Positions 46,172 to 55,939 are shown, numbered from the stretch's first letter. The stretch: 64,000 bases of DNA from Litoreibacter ascidiaceicola (GCF_900129235.1 NZ_FQUV01000001.1:372001-436000); one strand, 5' to 3'. Numbers and translations: made by a program. Notes: generated by a model from the sequence alone, not told the origin.

Positions 46172-47983
46172 CTACCCCTTGTTGGACTTCACCTGAACAT
46201 ATGTTCCCGGAGCCGGTCCAAGTATCGGAAATTGCTCACTTCCTGGCTCCCGTGCGGGCACCATCTTGGAGGATTTCTCTGCCAACCACGCATCCCAACG
46301 CGGCCACCACGACCCTTCATTGAAGGTCGCACCAGCCCACCAGTCATCTTGCGTGCCGGACATGTCCTTGTTGGTATAGTGGCCATATTTTTTCTTCGAT
46401 GGCGGGTTGATAATGCCAGCGACATGGCCCGACTCAGACACAATGAAGGTCTTATCCTCGGATCCGAACTGCTTGATTCCCGCGTAGGACCCCCGCCAAG
46501 CCGCGATGTGATCCGTCTCACACGCGATCGCACAGATTGGCAGTTCGATATCCGCCAGCGACAAAGTCTCGCCCAACAGCTCCATCGTGCCTTTGGCCAG
46601 CTTGTTGCCCTGACACAGCTCGCGCAGATACTCGACCACGAAGCGCCCAGGCAGGTTGGTGCTGTCGCCGTTCCAATAAAGAAGATCAAAGGCCGGAGGC
46701 GCCTCCCCCAGCATGTAGCTGCGAATTGCGGGACCGTAGACCAGATCGTTTGCCCGCAGGTAAGAGAAAGTGCGCGACATGAAGAAGGAATGCAGGAAAC
46801 CCTTTTCAGCCACCTGACGCTCGATCCCGTCGACGAAATCATCCTCTAGGAAGACGCCCATCTCGCCCGGGTCTTCGAAATCGGACAGCATGGTGAAGAA
46901 CGTGGCGGACTTGACCGTCTTGTCCCCGCGTTTCTTCATTAAGGCCAAGACCAGCGACAGCGTGGTGCCAGCGATGCAATAACCGACGGCATTCAACTGC
47001 TTCTGGCCAGTGATTTTCTTCACCTGCTCGAACGCGGTCAGGTAGCCATCATCCACATAGGTGTCGATGCCCACATCGGCGTAGCTTTCGTCAGGATTGA
47101 CCCATGAGACGATGAACAAGGTATGCCCCTGATCGACGACCCACTTGATCAAGGAGTTCTGCGGCTTCAGGTCCATCACATAGAATTTGTTGATCCAAGG
47201 CGGGAAGATCACGATCGGGGTCGCATGGACATTTTCCGTGGTGGGTTTGTACTGGATCAGCTCGAACATATGGTTGCGGAACACAACCGAGCCTTCTGTG
47301 GCCGCGATGTTTTCTCCCACCTTGAAGGCGGTCTCGTCAGCCAGACTGACAAGCAGGTCACCCTCATTGGCCTCGATGTCATGCACGAGATTTTCCAACC
47401 CCTGCACCAGCGACGCCCCGTCCGTCTCGACCGCTTTGGACAAGGCTTCGGGATTGGTGGCCAGAAAGTTGGTCGGCGCGAACATGTCGACGATCTGCTG
47501 GGCAAAGAACGAAACCCTGCCCTTTTCGTGATCGCTCAGCCCCTCAAGGTTCTGCATCGCGTCGGTGATCGCCGCCGAAGAATACATGTACTGCTGCTTG
47601 ATGAAGTTGAAATAGGGATGCGTGTCCCAAAGCTCCGACTTGAAGCGGCGGTCGGTCGGCCCTTTGTCCTCGGGGGCTGCAATCTTGCCATGCACAAACG
47701 GCTGCTGGGCATCTACATAGTGTTTTAAAGATTTGCCCCAATAACTGACTTGCTGCTCAAGAATCTTGGAAGGGTTGTTCATCATCTCGGCCATATAGGC
47801 CGCGGCAGCTTGCATGTAGACCTCTTGGCCCGGGGCTTGCAAACCCGGGTCAGCGGACTTTTTCTTGCCCATCGCCGCAACCAGACGTTTGGACAGCTCG
47901 TCCATCTTGGCAAGATTCGCATTGAGGCGCTCAAGCTTCTCTGCCGCGGCAATATCGTCCGGTGTGTCAGTTTTGGTTGTCAT
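46172..47983 (-). CDS. phaC: Class I polyhydroxyalkanoate synthase
   Basis: 603 residues from ATG 47983; the frame extends upstream but this overlaps the phaZ start. The lipase-like box AVGYCIAGTTLSLVLA holds the catalytic Cys, with partner residues in CETDHIAAW and SESGHVAGIINPPS. Further class I signs are FPPWINKFYVMDLKPQNSL and WNGDSTNLPGRF. It polymerises (R)-3-hydroxyacyl-CoA at the granule. Divergent from phaZ with 113 nt between starts. Confidence 0.97.
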   Translation of the reverse strand: MTTKTDTPDDIAAAEKLERLNANLAKMDELSKRLVAAMGKKKSADPGLQAPGQEVYMQAAAAYMAEMMNNPSKILEQQVSYWGKSLKHYVDAQQPFVHGKIAAPEDKGPTDRRFKSELWDTHPYFNFIKQQYMYSSAAITDAMQNLEGLSDHEKGRVSFFAQQIVDMFAPTNFLATNPEALSKAVETDGASLVQGLENLVHDIEANEGDLLVSLADETAFKVGENIAATEGSVVFRNHMFELIQYKPTTENVHATPIVIFPPWINKFYVMDLKPQNSLIKWVVDQGHTLFIVSWVNPDESYADVGIDTYVDDGYLTAFEQVKKITGQKQLNAVGYCIAGTTLSLVLALMKKRGDKTVKSATFFTMLSDFEDPGEMGVFLEDDFVDGIERQVAEKGFLHSFFMSRTFSYLRANDLVYGPAIRSYMLGEAPPAFDLLYWNGDSTNLPGRFVVEYLRELCQGNKLAKGTMELLGETLSLADIELPICAIACETDHIAAWRGSYAGIKQFGSEDKTFIVSESGHVAGIINPPSKKKYGHYTNKDMSGTQDDWWAGATFNEGSWWPRWDAWLAEKSSKMVPAREPGSEQFPILGPAPGTYVQVKSNKG

Positions 47984-48009
47984 TTTAAGCTTTCCACAAT
48001 ACCTTGATG

Positions 48010-48020
48010 CTGCACCTGCG
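48010..48020. promoter_or_regulatory. Putative PhaR box between phaC and phaZ
   Basis: CTGCACCTGCG, identical to the reverse complement of a box upstream of phaR (44678-44688). It lies in the 113-nt divergent gap. Confidence 0.4.
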
Positions 48021-48096
48021 AAGTATCGTCTGCTAGCTTGGGAGGCAAAGCGACGAATTGACGTAGGGACAAGTTTACGCTCGAAAGGAGCCTCCT

Positions 48097-49389
48097 GTGA
48101 AGTATATGGCAACTTATGACCTGATGGAAACGATGCGCGTCACCAACCAGTGGTTGGGCGCAACTGCGCAAGCCATCGGCGCCAATCCTGCCGTCGCCCT
48201 GACCCCCAATCCCTTCTTCAAAATGTTGGGTGCATGGGGTGAAGTAACTGAACGCACATTCGCACGAATGGTGACGAAACCCGCTTGGAATATTGCCTCT
48301 GTGGTGGGCGAAGACGGCCGCGATCACCTTGTGAAAATCGAGCATGTCGTGACCAAACCGTTCGGCGATTTGATCCACTTCAACGTCACGGACCGCCCGC
48401 TGAAAGATCGCAAAATCTTGCTGGTTGCCCCCATGTCCGGCCACTACGCAACGCTCCTGCGGTCCACCGTTGTGAGCCTGCTGCCAGAGGCGGAAGTCTA
48501 CATCACCGACTGGCACAACGCCCGTGATATTCCAGTCAGCGACGGCAAGTTCGACGTCGAGGACTACACCCTCTATCTTGTTGATTTCATGAAAGAGATG
48601 GGCCCCGACACGCATGTCATTGCCGTCTGTCAACCGGCCCCGCTTGCCTTGGCCGCAACCGCCTATCTTGCCGATGAAGACCCCGATGCGCAGCCGCGTT
48701 CCCTGACCCTGATCGGTGGCCCGATCGACCCGGATGCCGCCGCCACCGACGTTACCGACTTTGGCCGCCGCATCACCATGGGCCAGCTCGAAGAGACAGC
48801 CATCCAGCGCGTCGGATTCAAGCACAACGGCGTGGGTCGCATGGTCTATCCCGGCCTGCTGCAACTCGCGTCGTTCATGTCGATGAATTCCGACCGTCAC
48901 GGCACTGCGTTCAAAGAGCACATCATGGCAGTGTCGCAAGACGACATCGCCGCGCAAGCGAAGCACAACAAGTTCTACGACGAGTATCTGGCAGTCATGG
49001 ACATGACCGCAGAGTTCTACCTGTCGACAGTGGAACGCATCTTCAAAGGCCGCGAAATTGCCGAGAATCGGTTCACCGTAAATGGTAAAACCGTGGACAT
49101 CGGAAAGATCACTTCGGTGGCTGTGAAGTCGGTTGAGGGTGCCGAAGACGACATTTCGGCCCCCGGTCAGTGCATTGCAGCATTAGACCTTTGTACCGGT
49201 TTGCCGGACAGCAAGAAGGCCTCTCACGTCGAGCCAGGTGCCGGTCACTATGGTATTTTTGCCGGGAAAAGCTGGCGTAATAACATCCGCCCGCTGGTTC
49301 TGGACTTCATCGACGAGAACTCGGACGCGCCACGATCCGCCAAGCGGACAAAAAGCAACGTCTCCGAGCTCAAGAAAAAGAAGGCCTAG
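48097..49389 (+). CDS. phaZ: Intracellular PHA depolymerase
   Basis: 430 residues from GTG 48097, six nt after AAAGGAG; ATG 48106 is an alternative. An alpha/beta hydrolase of the PhaZ1 type with nucleophile in HVIAVCQPAPLALAATA (Cys rather than Ser), LIGGPIDPDAAATDV, and the His-containing EPGAGHYGIFAGKSW. It mobilises stored polymer. Divergent from phaC; stop overlaps the convergent hydrolase gene. Confidence 0.95.
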   Translation: MKYMATYDLMETMRVTNQWLGATAQAIGANPAVALTPNPFFKMLGAWGEVTERTFARMVTKPAWNIASVVGEDGRDHLVKIEHVVTKPFGDLIHFNVTDRPLKDRKILLVAPMSGHYATLLRSTVVSLLPEAEVYITDWHNARDIPVSDGKFDVEDYTLYLVDFMKEMGPDTHVIAVCQPAPLALAATAYLADEDPDAQPRSLTLIGGPIDPDAAATDVTDFGRRITMGQLEETAIQRVGFKHNGVGRMVYPGLLQLASFMSMNSDRHGTAFKEHIMAVSQDDIAAQAKHNKFYDEYLAVMDMTAEFYLSTVERIFKGREIAENRFTVNGKTVDIGKITSVAVKSVEGAEDDISAPGQCIAALDLCTGLPDSKKASHVEPGAGHYGIFAGKSWRNNIRPLVLDFIDENSDAPRSAKRTKSNVSELKKKKA

Positions 49390-50081
49390 GCCGCAAGCCA
49401 CTGCTTCAAGGCGGCATTGACCGCCTCGGGCTGCTCCAGTGTCGGCAAATGTCCGGCATCCGGCACGACAACCAATGTTGCCCTGAAAATTAGGTCCGCC
49501 ATGAATTGATGGCGGGCCACGGGGCACAACCGATCATGCTCACCGCATAGAATCAGCGTCGGAATCTTCAGCTTGCGCAGGACATTCTGCTGGTCAGGTC
49601 GGCGTTGAAGCGCCCGCGACTGCCGCAAGAACACGCCCTCCCCCATATCCAGCGCCATATCCATCACCAAATCCAGGACCGCCTGCCGCCCGGCGCCGGG
49701 GGCAAGATAGTCAGGTTTCATTTCCTCGCGCATCACCTCGACTAGTGATCCGGCCATCACCCGCGCGATCTGCGGCTCGCGGGCGGCGGCATAGGCCGGT
49801 GTTTCGGCCAGCGCGTTGGTGTCCATCAAGGCCAGTCGGGTGACGCGGGCAGGCGCGCGCCGCACCACCTCCATCGCTACGATCCCACCCATGGACAACC
49901 CTGCCAACGCGAAGGTCGGGGGCGCGCTCGCAAGAACCTCGGTCGCCAGAGCCTCGACCGTTTCATGCGCACAGATCGGCGCTAGATGGATCGCTCGATC
50001 CCGCCCAAGCGCCTTGATCTGGGGGCCATAGAGCCGCCCGTCACACATCATTCCCGGCAAAAAGACGAGGGGTTCAGGCAT
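49386..50081 (-). CDS. Alpha/beta-fold hydrolase
   Basis: 231 residues from ATG 50081 (the longer frame adds 14). Oxyanion region LVFLPGMMCDGRLYG, nucleophile FALAGLSMGGIVAMEV, and acid/His in CGEHDRLCPVARH and VPDAGHLPTLEQPE. A BioH/esterase-like enzyme; substrate unknown. It sits at the edge of the PHA locus, so a role on hydroxyacyl esters is possible but unsupported. Confidence 0.88.
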   Translation of the reverse strand: MPEPLVFLPGMMCDGRLYGPQIKALGRDRAIHLAPICAHETVEALATEVLASAPPTFALAGLSMGGIVAMEVVRRAPARVTRLALMDTNALAETPAYAAAREPQIARVMAGSLVEVMREEMKPDYLAPGAGRQAVLDLVMDMALDMGEGVFLRQSRALQRRPDQQNVLRKLKIPTLILCGEHDRLCPVARHQFMADLIFRATLVVVPDAGHLPTLEQPEAVNAALKQWLAA

Positions 50082-50322
50082 GGTGTCCTCCCTGAATGGC
50101 CATCTCCGGCACACAATTGGCAAGGTTGCTCAAAAATGTAGGGAAAAGACAATTATTTGGCAATTCGACAAAACTAAGGCTCGGGTACTGTTCGATTTTG
50201 AAAGCCAAAAGTCCTTTGGACCACCCCGATTGGCAGCGATTTTTACGTATCATCCAGCTCTCCCTAGCTGTCTCAACTTGTCTGACATACTGCCGCGCGA
50301 TGCAATTGCCAATCACGGTCTC

Positions 50323-50985
50323 CTAGCCACCGGCGTTCCATTTCTCGGGGATCACCGGTTGCGCTACCCCGCGAAAGCGCGGGAAATCTGCGTACCGAGC
50401 CGCACGCGTAGATCGGTTTTCGTCAGGCTCGGCCCCCGCCGCCAACAGCTTGCCACGTGGGGCGATATAGCTGGAAATCGTGCGGCGGGGCGTGGCCTCC
50501 CATGTCAGATTGAAGGCCGCAAGCTTCGGGAAATACCACTGCTCCGAATAGGGCAGATGATCGTGAACCCAATAGGCCAGATCCCGCCAGTCACGGCCCC
50601 GTGCGTATTGGTCTGCAAACCACGGGATCACGATGGTCGCCCCACCAATCGGCGATGCGGCCGAACGGTCCCAGATATGGCACTCTCCCGGATAGCCATT
50701 GCGTGCGCAGTTCAGCTTGTTCTCGTTGCCAAAACGGTTCAACTCCGGTGAGCGGTAGCCGGAACGCACGCTGACACAGCCGAAAGTTTCATGCAGCGGA
50801 TCAAGCAGGTCGCGACAAAAGGCCCGCCCTACCTCAAGCGTCAACTCCACATTTTCGGGAATGTTTTGAACTTGATGAAAATTGCCGATCTCCGAATACA
50901 GAAATTCCCGCATAAAGAAATACTTGGACAGACGCTCCCGCCCCAAAGTCTCGAGCGACCACATGGAGGCGGGCTTGCGTTTCAT
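50323..50985 (-). CDS. Protein with peptidase M15-like features, function unknown
   Basis: 220 residues. FFMREFLYSEIGNFHQVQNI, DPLHETFGCVSVRSGYRSPE (the conserved SGYRS), ECHIWDRSA and LPYSEQWYFPKLAAFNLTW resemble a group of alphaproteobacterial proteins annotated as M15-like. The usual M15 zinc set (HxxxxxxD...H) is only partly recognisable, so catalysis is doubtful. The ATG at 50985 lies within intergenic repeat copy E, and ATG 50964 or 50913 may be the true start. Confidence 0.65.
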   Translation of the reverse strand: MKRKPASMWSLETLGRERLSKYFFMREFLYSEIGNFHQVQNIPENVELTLEVGRAFCRDLLDPLHETFGCVSVRSGYRSPELNRFGNENKLNCARNGYPGECHIWDRSAASPIGGATIVIPWFADQYARGRDWRDLAYWVHDHLPYSEQWYFPKLAAFNLTWEATPRRTISSYIAPRGKLLAAGAEPDENRSTRAARYADFPRFRGVAQPVIPEKWNAGG

Positions 50986-51020
50986 CTTGGCTCAAATATT
51001 CCCGCCGGAGGCAGCGCCCC
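50979..51020 (-). repeat. Intergenic repeat, copy E
   Basis: Reverse-orientation copy: GTTTCATCTTGGCTCAAATA then TTCCCGCCGGAGGCAGCGCC. Its CCAAGATGAAA end supplies the annotated start codon of the gene at 50985. Confidence 0.7.
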
Positions 51021-51072
51021 GGTCGATACCCACAACTCCGGACCTGATGACAGCCCCCCGTAGCCCCATATC

Positions 51073-52056
51073 CTACAACCCCTCGACCCAGGTTTTCATA
51101 AGCTCCACAGTGCCTTCAGTCTGGCCGGGGCTCAGGATGTCTCCGGCGATGACGTGGTTGAACGGATCGCCCCCCTCGCCCATCACCCGCGGAGCCAAGG
51201 TGACCGGCCCGCCCCATTTGGTCGAGATCGCACGAGTCGTTTCCGCCGACACAACGCCATCATCATCCGAGAACACGAATAAAACCGGCGTCGTCACCTC
51301 GGAATAATCCGCATCGCGGGCGTATTTCACCAAAGCCGCCATCGGGATCAGGGCTGTGGTCGGGTAGAGCGTCGTCCAGTATTTGCCATGGGCGTCGTTT
51401 TGCGGGGCGAAGCTGCGTTCGGCTCCGGCAACGATGGCCGTCCAGCTGCGCGCCAAAGGCCATTCCAGAATAACCGCTGCAGGGGATCGGACGCGGAAGT
51501 TTGGCGACACCATCGCAATGCCTTTCACCCGCTCCATCAAGGCCGGATCTGTGGCGGCAATAGCGGCAGCCGTGCCGCCCGTAGAGGTCGCAATGACGAT
51601 CACCTCCTCCCCAAGACGCCGCCCGATGGCGAGGGCCTCGGCCGTGTCTTCCAACCAATCCCCCGCGACAGGCTCGGCCATCGCCAACCCGCCCCGCCCG
51701 TGTCCCGCCAAACGGGTGAAAAACAGATTTGCCCCCAGCGCTGATGCCAAGTTGTCCGGTACAGGGCGGATTTCCTCGGATGTGGCCGAGAAGCCGTGAA
51801 TATAGACGATGGATAGCTGCGTCTTCGCCCCCGCATCTCCGGCCCAGACGATCCGCTTTTCAACACCGTCAGTGATGTCGTCAAATGCCCTTTCAGACGT
51901 CGCAAGATAAGCGTCAAGATCATCGCCCAACGCGCTTTCATCAAAGGATATGACCGTATCGACAGGCTCGCGCGGCACAAACATCCAGATCGCCCCGCCG
52001 ATGACGATCAAGGCAAGCAAAAACCGCCCCAACCATTTCCCGAATGTCTGCATCAC
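51073..52056 (-). CDS. Membrane-anchored or secreted alpha/beta hydrolase
   Basis: 327 residues. N-terminal hydrophobic anchor (WLGRFLLALIVIGGAIWMFV), then STVYIHGFSATSEEIRP-like text (reads IVYIHGFSATSEEIRP), nucleophile in VIVIATSTGGTAAAIA, and acid in VLFVFSDDDGVV. Monoglyceride-lipase-like. It overlaps the start of the next hydrolase (52053), so the two are probably translated together. Confidence 0.85.
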   Translation of the reverse strand: MMQTFGKWLGRFLLALIVIGGAIWMFVPREPVDTVISFDESALGDDLDAYLATSERAFDDITDGVEKRIVWAGDAGAKTQLSIVYIHGFSATSEEIRPVPDNLASALGANLFFTRLAGHGRGGLAMAEPVAGDWLEDTAEALAIGRRLGEEVIVIATSTGGTAAAIAATDPALMERVKGIAMVSPNFRVRSPAAVILEWPLARSWTAIVAGAERSFAPQNDAHGKYWTTLYPTTALIPMAALVKYARDADYSEVTTPVLFVFSDDDGVVSAETTRAISTKWGGPVTLAPRVMGEGGDPFNHVIAGDILSPGQTEGTVELMKTWVEGL

Positions 52057-52793
52057 ACGCTCCCAAGCACGTCAATTACCGCCGCTTCGATCACCCCAAG
52101 CGCCTGCGGGTCAGAGAAACGGTGATCCGCATCTTTCAACAAGGTCAGCCGCATGTCAGGCCCGTCCGCATGATCCATCAATCGCAACGCCACGGACATC
52201 TCCACATCCGCGTCGGCCGTCCCTTGCAAGAAACGCACCGGAAACGGCAGTGGCAACGCTGCGCGCAGCACCAGATTGTTGCGGCCGTCTTCGATCAGCC
52301 GTTTGGTGATGATGTAGGGCTCGCCATAGTTCGACGGCAAGGCCACCTGCCCCGCCTCAAGCTCGGTTTTTTGCGCGTCCGTAAAGCCGCCCCACATGCT
52401 GTCTTCGGTGAAGTCCGGCGCGGCTGCGATGGTGACCAGTGCCGCAATACGCTCGGGAATGCGCTTGGCCATCAACAGCGAAATCCAGCCTCCCATCGAC
52501 GAGCCTACGAGGACCTGTGCCCCCTCGGTCAGCGCTTCGATTGCGGCTTGCGCGTCCTCGGCCCAGTCCCCGATTGCCCCGTCGGTGAAAGCCCCTGACG
52601 ATTGACCATGCCCAGAGTAGTCGAACCGCAAGAACGCGCGACCTTGGGCCTTGGCCCATGCTTCCAGATGAATGGCCTTCGTGCCGTCCATGTCGGATTT
52701 GAAGCCACCCAGAAACACTATACCCGGGCCTGTTCCCGCACTTTGATGATAGGCAATGCGCCGGCCCGCGGCGGTGTCGAGATAGTCGGGCAT
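52053..52793 (-). CDS. Alpha/beta hydrolase
   Basis: 246 residues. IVFLGGFKSDMDGTKAIHLE, RFDYSGHGQSSG, nucleophile VLVGSSMGGWISLLMA, and late acid/His (ADADVEMS, DADHRFSD) complete a serine-hydrolase triad. Resembles mycophenolic acid acyl-glucuronide esterase/BAAT-like proteins. Substrate unknown; it overlaps the upstream-anchored hydrolase gene by 4 nt. Confidence 0.88.
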   Translation of the reverse strand: MPDYLDTAAGRRIAYHQSAGTGPGIVFLGGFKSDMDGTKAIHLEAWAKAQGRAFLRFDYSGHGQSSGAFTDGAIGDWAEDAQAAIEALTEGAQVLVGSSMGGWISLLMAKRIPERIAALVTIAAAPDFTEDSMWGGFTDAQKTELEAGQVALPSNYGEPYIITKRLIEDGRNNLVLRAALPLPFPVRFLQGTADADVEMSVALRLMDHADGPDMRLTLLKDADHRFSDPQALGVIEAAVIDVLGSV

Positions 52794-52856
52794 GGCCCCT
52801 CCCCAGATGTGATTGCCGCCAAGCTAGCGGCTTGCGAAACGGTTGCAACCGAAACA

Positions 52857-54137
52857 CTACGCCTCTTCCACCTCGTCAAGGCCGTGCGCAACCACGGCTG
52901 CGGCCACTGCCATGATCGCAAAGACCAGCAATGTTACCGCAGGCCCGACAAGTCCTGCCAAAGCACCGAACGCACCGGAAACCAGCAGCAACGCCCCGAT
53001 CACCGTGTTCGACACCGCGCTGTAGGCCGCGCGTTGCCCCTCGGGCGACATGTCCACCAGATAGGTCGACCGCCCCCGCCGCACGCCGTGGTAGGAAATC
53101 ATCAACATAAACAGCGCCATAGGCAACGCCCAGATGGTTTGCAAAAAGCCAAAGGCCGACAGGGCAAGCGCCAAGATCAATGCAAGCGCCCCGCCAACAG
53201 CTGACAATTGCAGCACGCGGCGCGACGAGCGGTCGGACAGCCGCCCCCAAACGTATGAGCTGAGCAACGAGGCCAGCGACGAGGCCAAAACCAAGGCACC
53301 CAGCTGCGACAACGCCCCCTCGCTGCCGGCCAGCAAGATCATATAAGGCGGGGCCAATGCGGTGGAGACCAGCAACCCGCGGGTAATGACAAAACGGCGC
53401 AACTGTGCGTCGTCACGCAGAATACGGAATTGTGACAATGGGTTGCGGGATACTCCGGACACTACCGAGCCCTCCTCATGCAGCCCCGCCATCACGGATG
53501 CCGCCACACCCCAAAGGCAGCCCGCAAGCCCTATGGCGACCAGAACCAGCCCTTCGCGGGGCAGCAGCCCACTCATCAGCAAGATCGCAAAGACAATAAC
53601 ACCCGCCGACGCAAGGGAACTGGCGGTGCCAGTGGCGCTGCCCCGATGGCTTTGGGCCACAGTGTCGCCCAGAATATCCTTGTAGGACACGCTGCACAGG
53701 CTGCGCGACAGCGCCAGAATTGCCAAGGCACCGCAGATGAGACCGCCAGCAACAGCCCCCTCAAACCGCAGCGCACAGAACAGGATCGCCAAGGCCGATA
53801 TTCCCTGTCCGACAGAGCCTGCCACCCATGCCCATTTGCGCCGCGCAAGCCCTTCAACCCAAGATGCCAGCGCCAGTTGCGGCAGCAATGCCCCTGCCTC
53901 ACGGATCGGCACCAGTAACCCTACGTAGAACGCCGGTGCACCGAGCGAGGTCAAAAGCCAGCTCAGCACCAGTTTCGGGTCAATCAACCCGTCGGCGAGC
54001 TTGGTCATCGCCAACGCGGCAGTGTGGCGCAAAAAGCTTTGCGGCTCATACGCTTTTGCAGCTTCACTTAGCCCGCCACCGGCTTTGGGATGGTCAACCA
54101 GCAACTCGAACACGTCATTGAGTCCCGGAGATTTCAT
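52857..54137 (-). CDS. Major facilitator superfamily transporter
   Basis: 426 residues from ATG 54137, which has AAAGGAG 8 nt upstream; an upstream GTG at 54146 is too close to that site. About twelve hydrophobic helices with a central cytoplasmic loop (GRLSDRSSRRVLQL). The N-terminal 25 residues are hydrophilic. Substrate unknown. It is divergent from the potB-like gene with only 42 nt between starts. Confidence 0.88.
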   Translation of the reverse strand: MKSPGLNDVFELLVDHPKAGGGLSEAAKAYEPQSFLRHTAALAMTKLADGLIDPKLVLSWLLTSLGAPAFYVGLLVPIREAGALLPQLALASWVEGLARRKWAWVAGSVGQGISALAILFCALRFEGAVAGGLICGALAILALSRSLCSVSYKDILGDTVAQSHRGSATGTASSLASAGVIVFAILLMSGLLPREGLVLVAIGLAGCLWGVAASVMAGLHEEGSVVSGVSRNPLSQFRILRDDAQLRRFVITRGLLVSTALAPPYMILLAGSEGALSQLGALVLASSLASLLSSYVWGRLSDRSSRRVLQLSAVGGALALILALALSAFGFLQTIWALPMALFMLMISYHGVRRGRSTYLVDMSPEGQRAAYSAVSNTVIGALLLVSGAFGALAGLVGPAVTLLVFAIMAVAAAVVAHGLDEVEEA

Positions 54138-54179
54138 AACCTGCACTCCTTTCGGCAGAAGCTAACGCAAACGGAGAAA

Positions 54180-55142
54180 ATGTCATCGGCCTTGAGTACC
54201 GGTCGGCTTGGGCTGCAAATCCGCTTGCCCCACGCCACCTTTGCCGTAAGCTGTGACGCGGACCAAGGGGGCGCGAAACAAATCTCTACACGTTTTGACA
54301 CTGACGCGAAACGCGGGCTGACGTTGATCAGCCCGACGGCCATATATGTGCTGCTGCTGCTCGCCGTGCCTTTGGCGACGATCTTTGCCTTCAGCTTCTG
54401 GTCACAGGACTTTCTGAGCATCGACCGCACATTGACCCTCAAAAATTACCGCGAGGCCTTCACCGACCCGATCTACCGCGTGTTCCTGCTGCGCTCATTG
54501 TGGATTTCCGGCGTGGTGACCGTGGTCACCGTCGTGCTGGCCTTCCCCATCGCCTATTTCGTGTCCTTCCACGTCCCGCCCGAGCGCAAGGCACTTTGGA
54601 TTTTCCTGATCACCATCCCGTTCTGGACCAGCTACCTGCTGCGTGCGTTCCTGTGGAAGGTGATCCTTGGTTTCAATGGTGTGCTGAACTCCGGCCTACT
54701 GGGCCTTGGCCTGATTGACGAGCCGCTGACTTTCATCCTTTACAACACCAACGCCGTGGTGATCACGCTGGCCCATGCGTTCGCACCGTTTACCATCCTG
54801 CCAATCTATGTCGCGCTGGAGAAAATCGACCGATCCTTGCTGGAAGCCTCGCAAGACCTTGGCGAAGGCACCGCGCGCACCTTCTTCCGCGTGACGCTAC
54901 CGCTGGCCATGCCGGGCGTGGTGGCGGCAACCTTGATCGTGTTCATCCCGACCATCGGCGACTATGTCACCCCGCGCCTTGTGGGCGGGCCGGACGGGTT
55001 GATGATCGCCAACATGATCCAGACGCAATTCCTGAAGCTGAACAACGCACCGATGGGGGCCGCACTATCGGTGCTGGCCATGGGGGCCGTGACGCTGATT
55101 TCGCTGATCTTCCTGTTCGCAAACAGGAGGTTCCTCAAATGA
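54180..55142 (+). CDS. potB: Polyamine-type ABC permease (PotB-like)
   Basis: 320 residues from ATG 54180 (CGGAG precedes). An unusual hydrophilic N-terminal extension of about 45 residues precedes the first helix (LISPTAIYVLLLLAVPLA). Typical PotB features: FSFWSQDFLSIDRTLTLKNY, EASQDLGEGTARTFFRVTLP (EAA loop) and TIGDYVTPRLVGGPDGLMIA. Acts with PotC and PotA below. No binding protein gene is nearby. Confidence 0.85.
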   Translation: MSSALSTGRLGLQIRLPHATFAVSCDADQGGAKQISTRFDTDAKRGLTLISPTAIYVLLLLAVPLATIFAFSFWSQDFLSIDRTLTLKNYREAFTDPIYRVFLLRSLWISGVVTVVTVVLAFPIAYFVSFHVPPERKALWIFLITIPFWTSYLLRAFLWKVILGFNGVLNSGLLGLGLIDEPLTFILYNTNAVVITLAHAFAPFTILPIYVALEKIDRSLLEASQDLGEGTARTFFRVTLPLAMPGVVAATLIVFIPTIGDYVTPRLVGGPDGLMIANMIQTQFLKLNNAPMGAALSVLAMGAVTLISLIFLFANRRFLK

Positions 55143-55939
55143 ACTGGCTACGTGTCTATGCCATCGTCTACCTGGTATTCTTGTACCTGCCGGTGCTTCT
55201 GCTGCCTGTGTTCTCGTTCAACGACGCCACGGTTATCGCCTTCCCGCTGCAAGGGTTCACCACCCAGTGGTTCAAAGAGCTGGCCGGCATCGACGCGCTG
55301 CATGGCGCGTTGAAGAACTCGCTGTTCATCGGGATCGTGTCGGCCACCCTGTCCACGATCCTTGGCATCTGCGCCGCCCGCGCCTCTACCCGCTACCGCT
55401 TCCCGTTCAAGGCCCCGATCATGGGCGCGATCATGCTGCCCTTGGTCCTGCCAGAGATCATCGTCGCCGTGTCCTTGCTGGTGGTCCTGATGCAGCTTGG
55501 CTTCTCGCTGACCTCGTGGACCGTCATCATGGGCCACACCTTGATCTGCACGCCCTTCGCCATCGCGATCCTCAGCTCCAGCTTTCAAGGGTTGGACCAG
55601 TCGCTGGAAGAAGCCGCCGTCGATCTGGGCGAAACCCGCTGGGGCGCGTTCAGCAAAATCATCCTGCCGCTGGTGACACCGGGGATCGTGGCGTCCTTCC
55701 TGATCGCCTTCACCATATCCATGGACGAGTTCATCATCGCCTTCTTCCTGACCGGCGCGGACCCGACCCTGCCCGTCTATATCTGGTCACAACTGCGCTT
55801 CCCCAAACGCCTGCCCTCGGTCATGGCCCTAGGGACGTTGCTGATCGTGGCCTCTTTGGTGCTGCTCAGCATCGCTGAATATTTCCGCCGCCGGGGCATC
55901 CGCCGCACCGGGGCTAAAGACAGTGGAGGGTTCTTGTGA
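55139..55939 (+). CDS. potC: Polyamine-type ABC permease (PotC-like)
   Basis: 266 residues, starting at an ATG that overlaps the potB-like stop (ATGA). Six helices; FSFNDATVIAFPLQGFTTQW, PEIIVAVSLLVVLMQLGF, EEAAVDLGETRWGAFSKIILP (EAA loop). Partner of the PotB-like permease. Stop overlaps the potA-like GTG as GTGA. Confidence 0.88.
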   Translation: MNWLRVYAIVYLVFLYLPVLLLPVFSFNDATVIAFPLQGFTTQWFKELAGIDALHGALKNSLFIGIVSATLSTILGICAARASTRYRFPFKAPIMGAIMLPLVLPEIIVAVSLLVVLMQLGFSLTSWTVIMGHTLICTPFAIAILSSSFQGLDQSLEEAAVDLGETRWGAFSKIILPLVTPGIVASFLIAFTISMDEFIIAFFLTGADPTLPVYIWSQLRFPKRLPSVMALGTLLIVASLVLLSIAEYFRRRGIRRTGAKDSGGFL

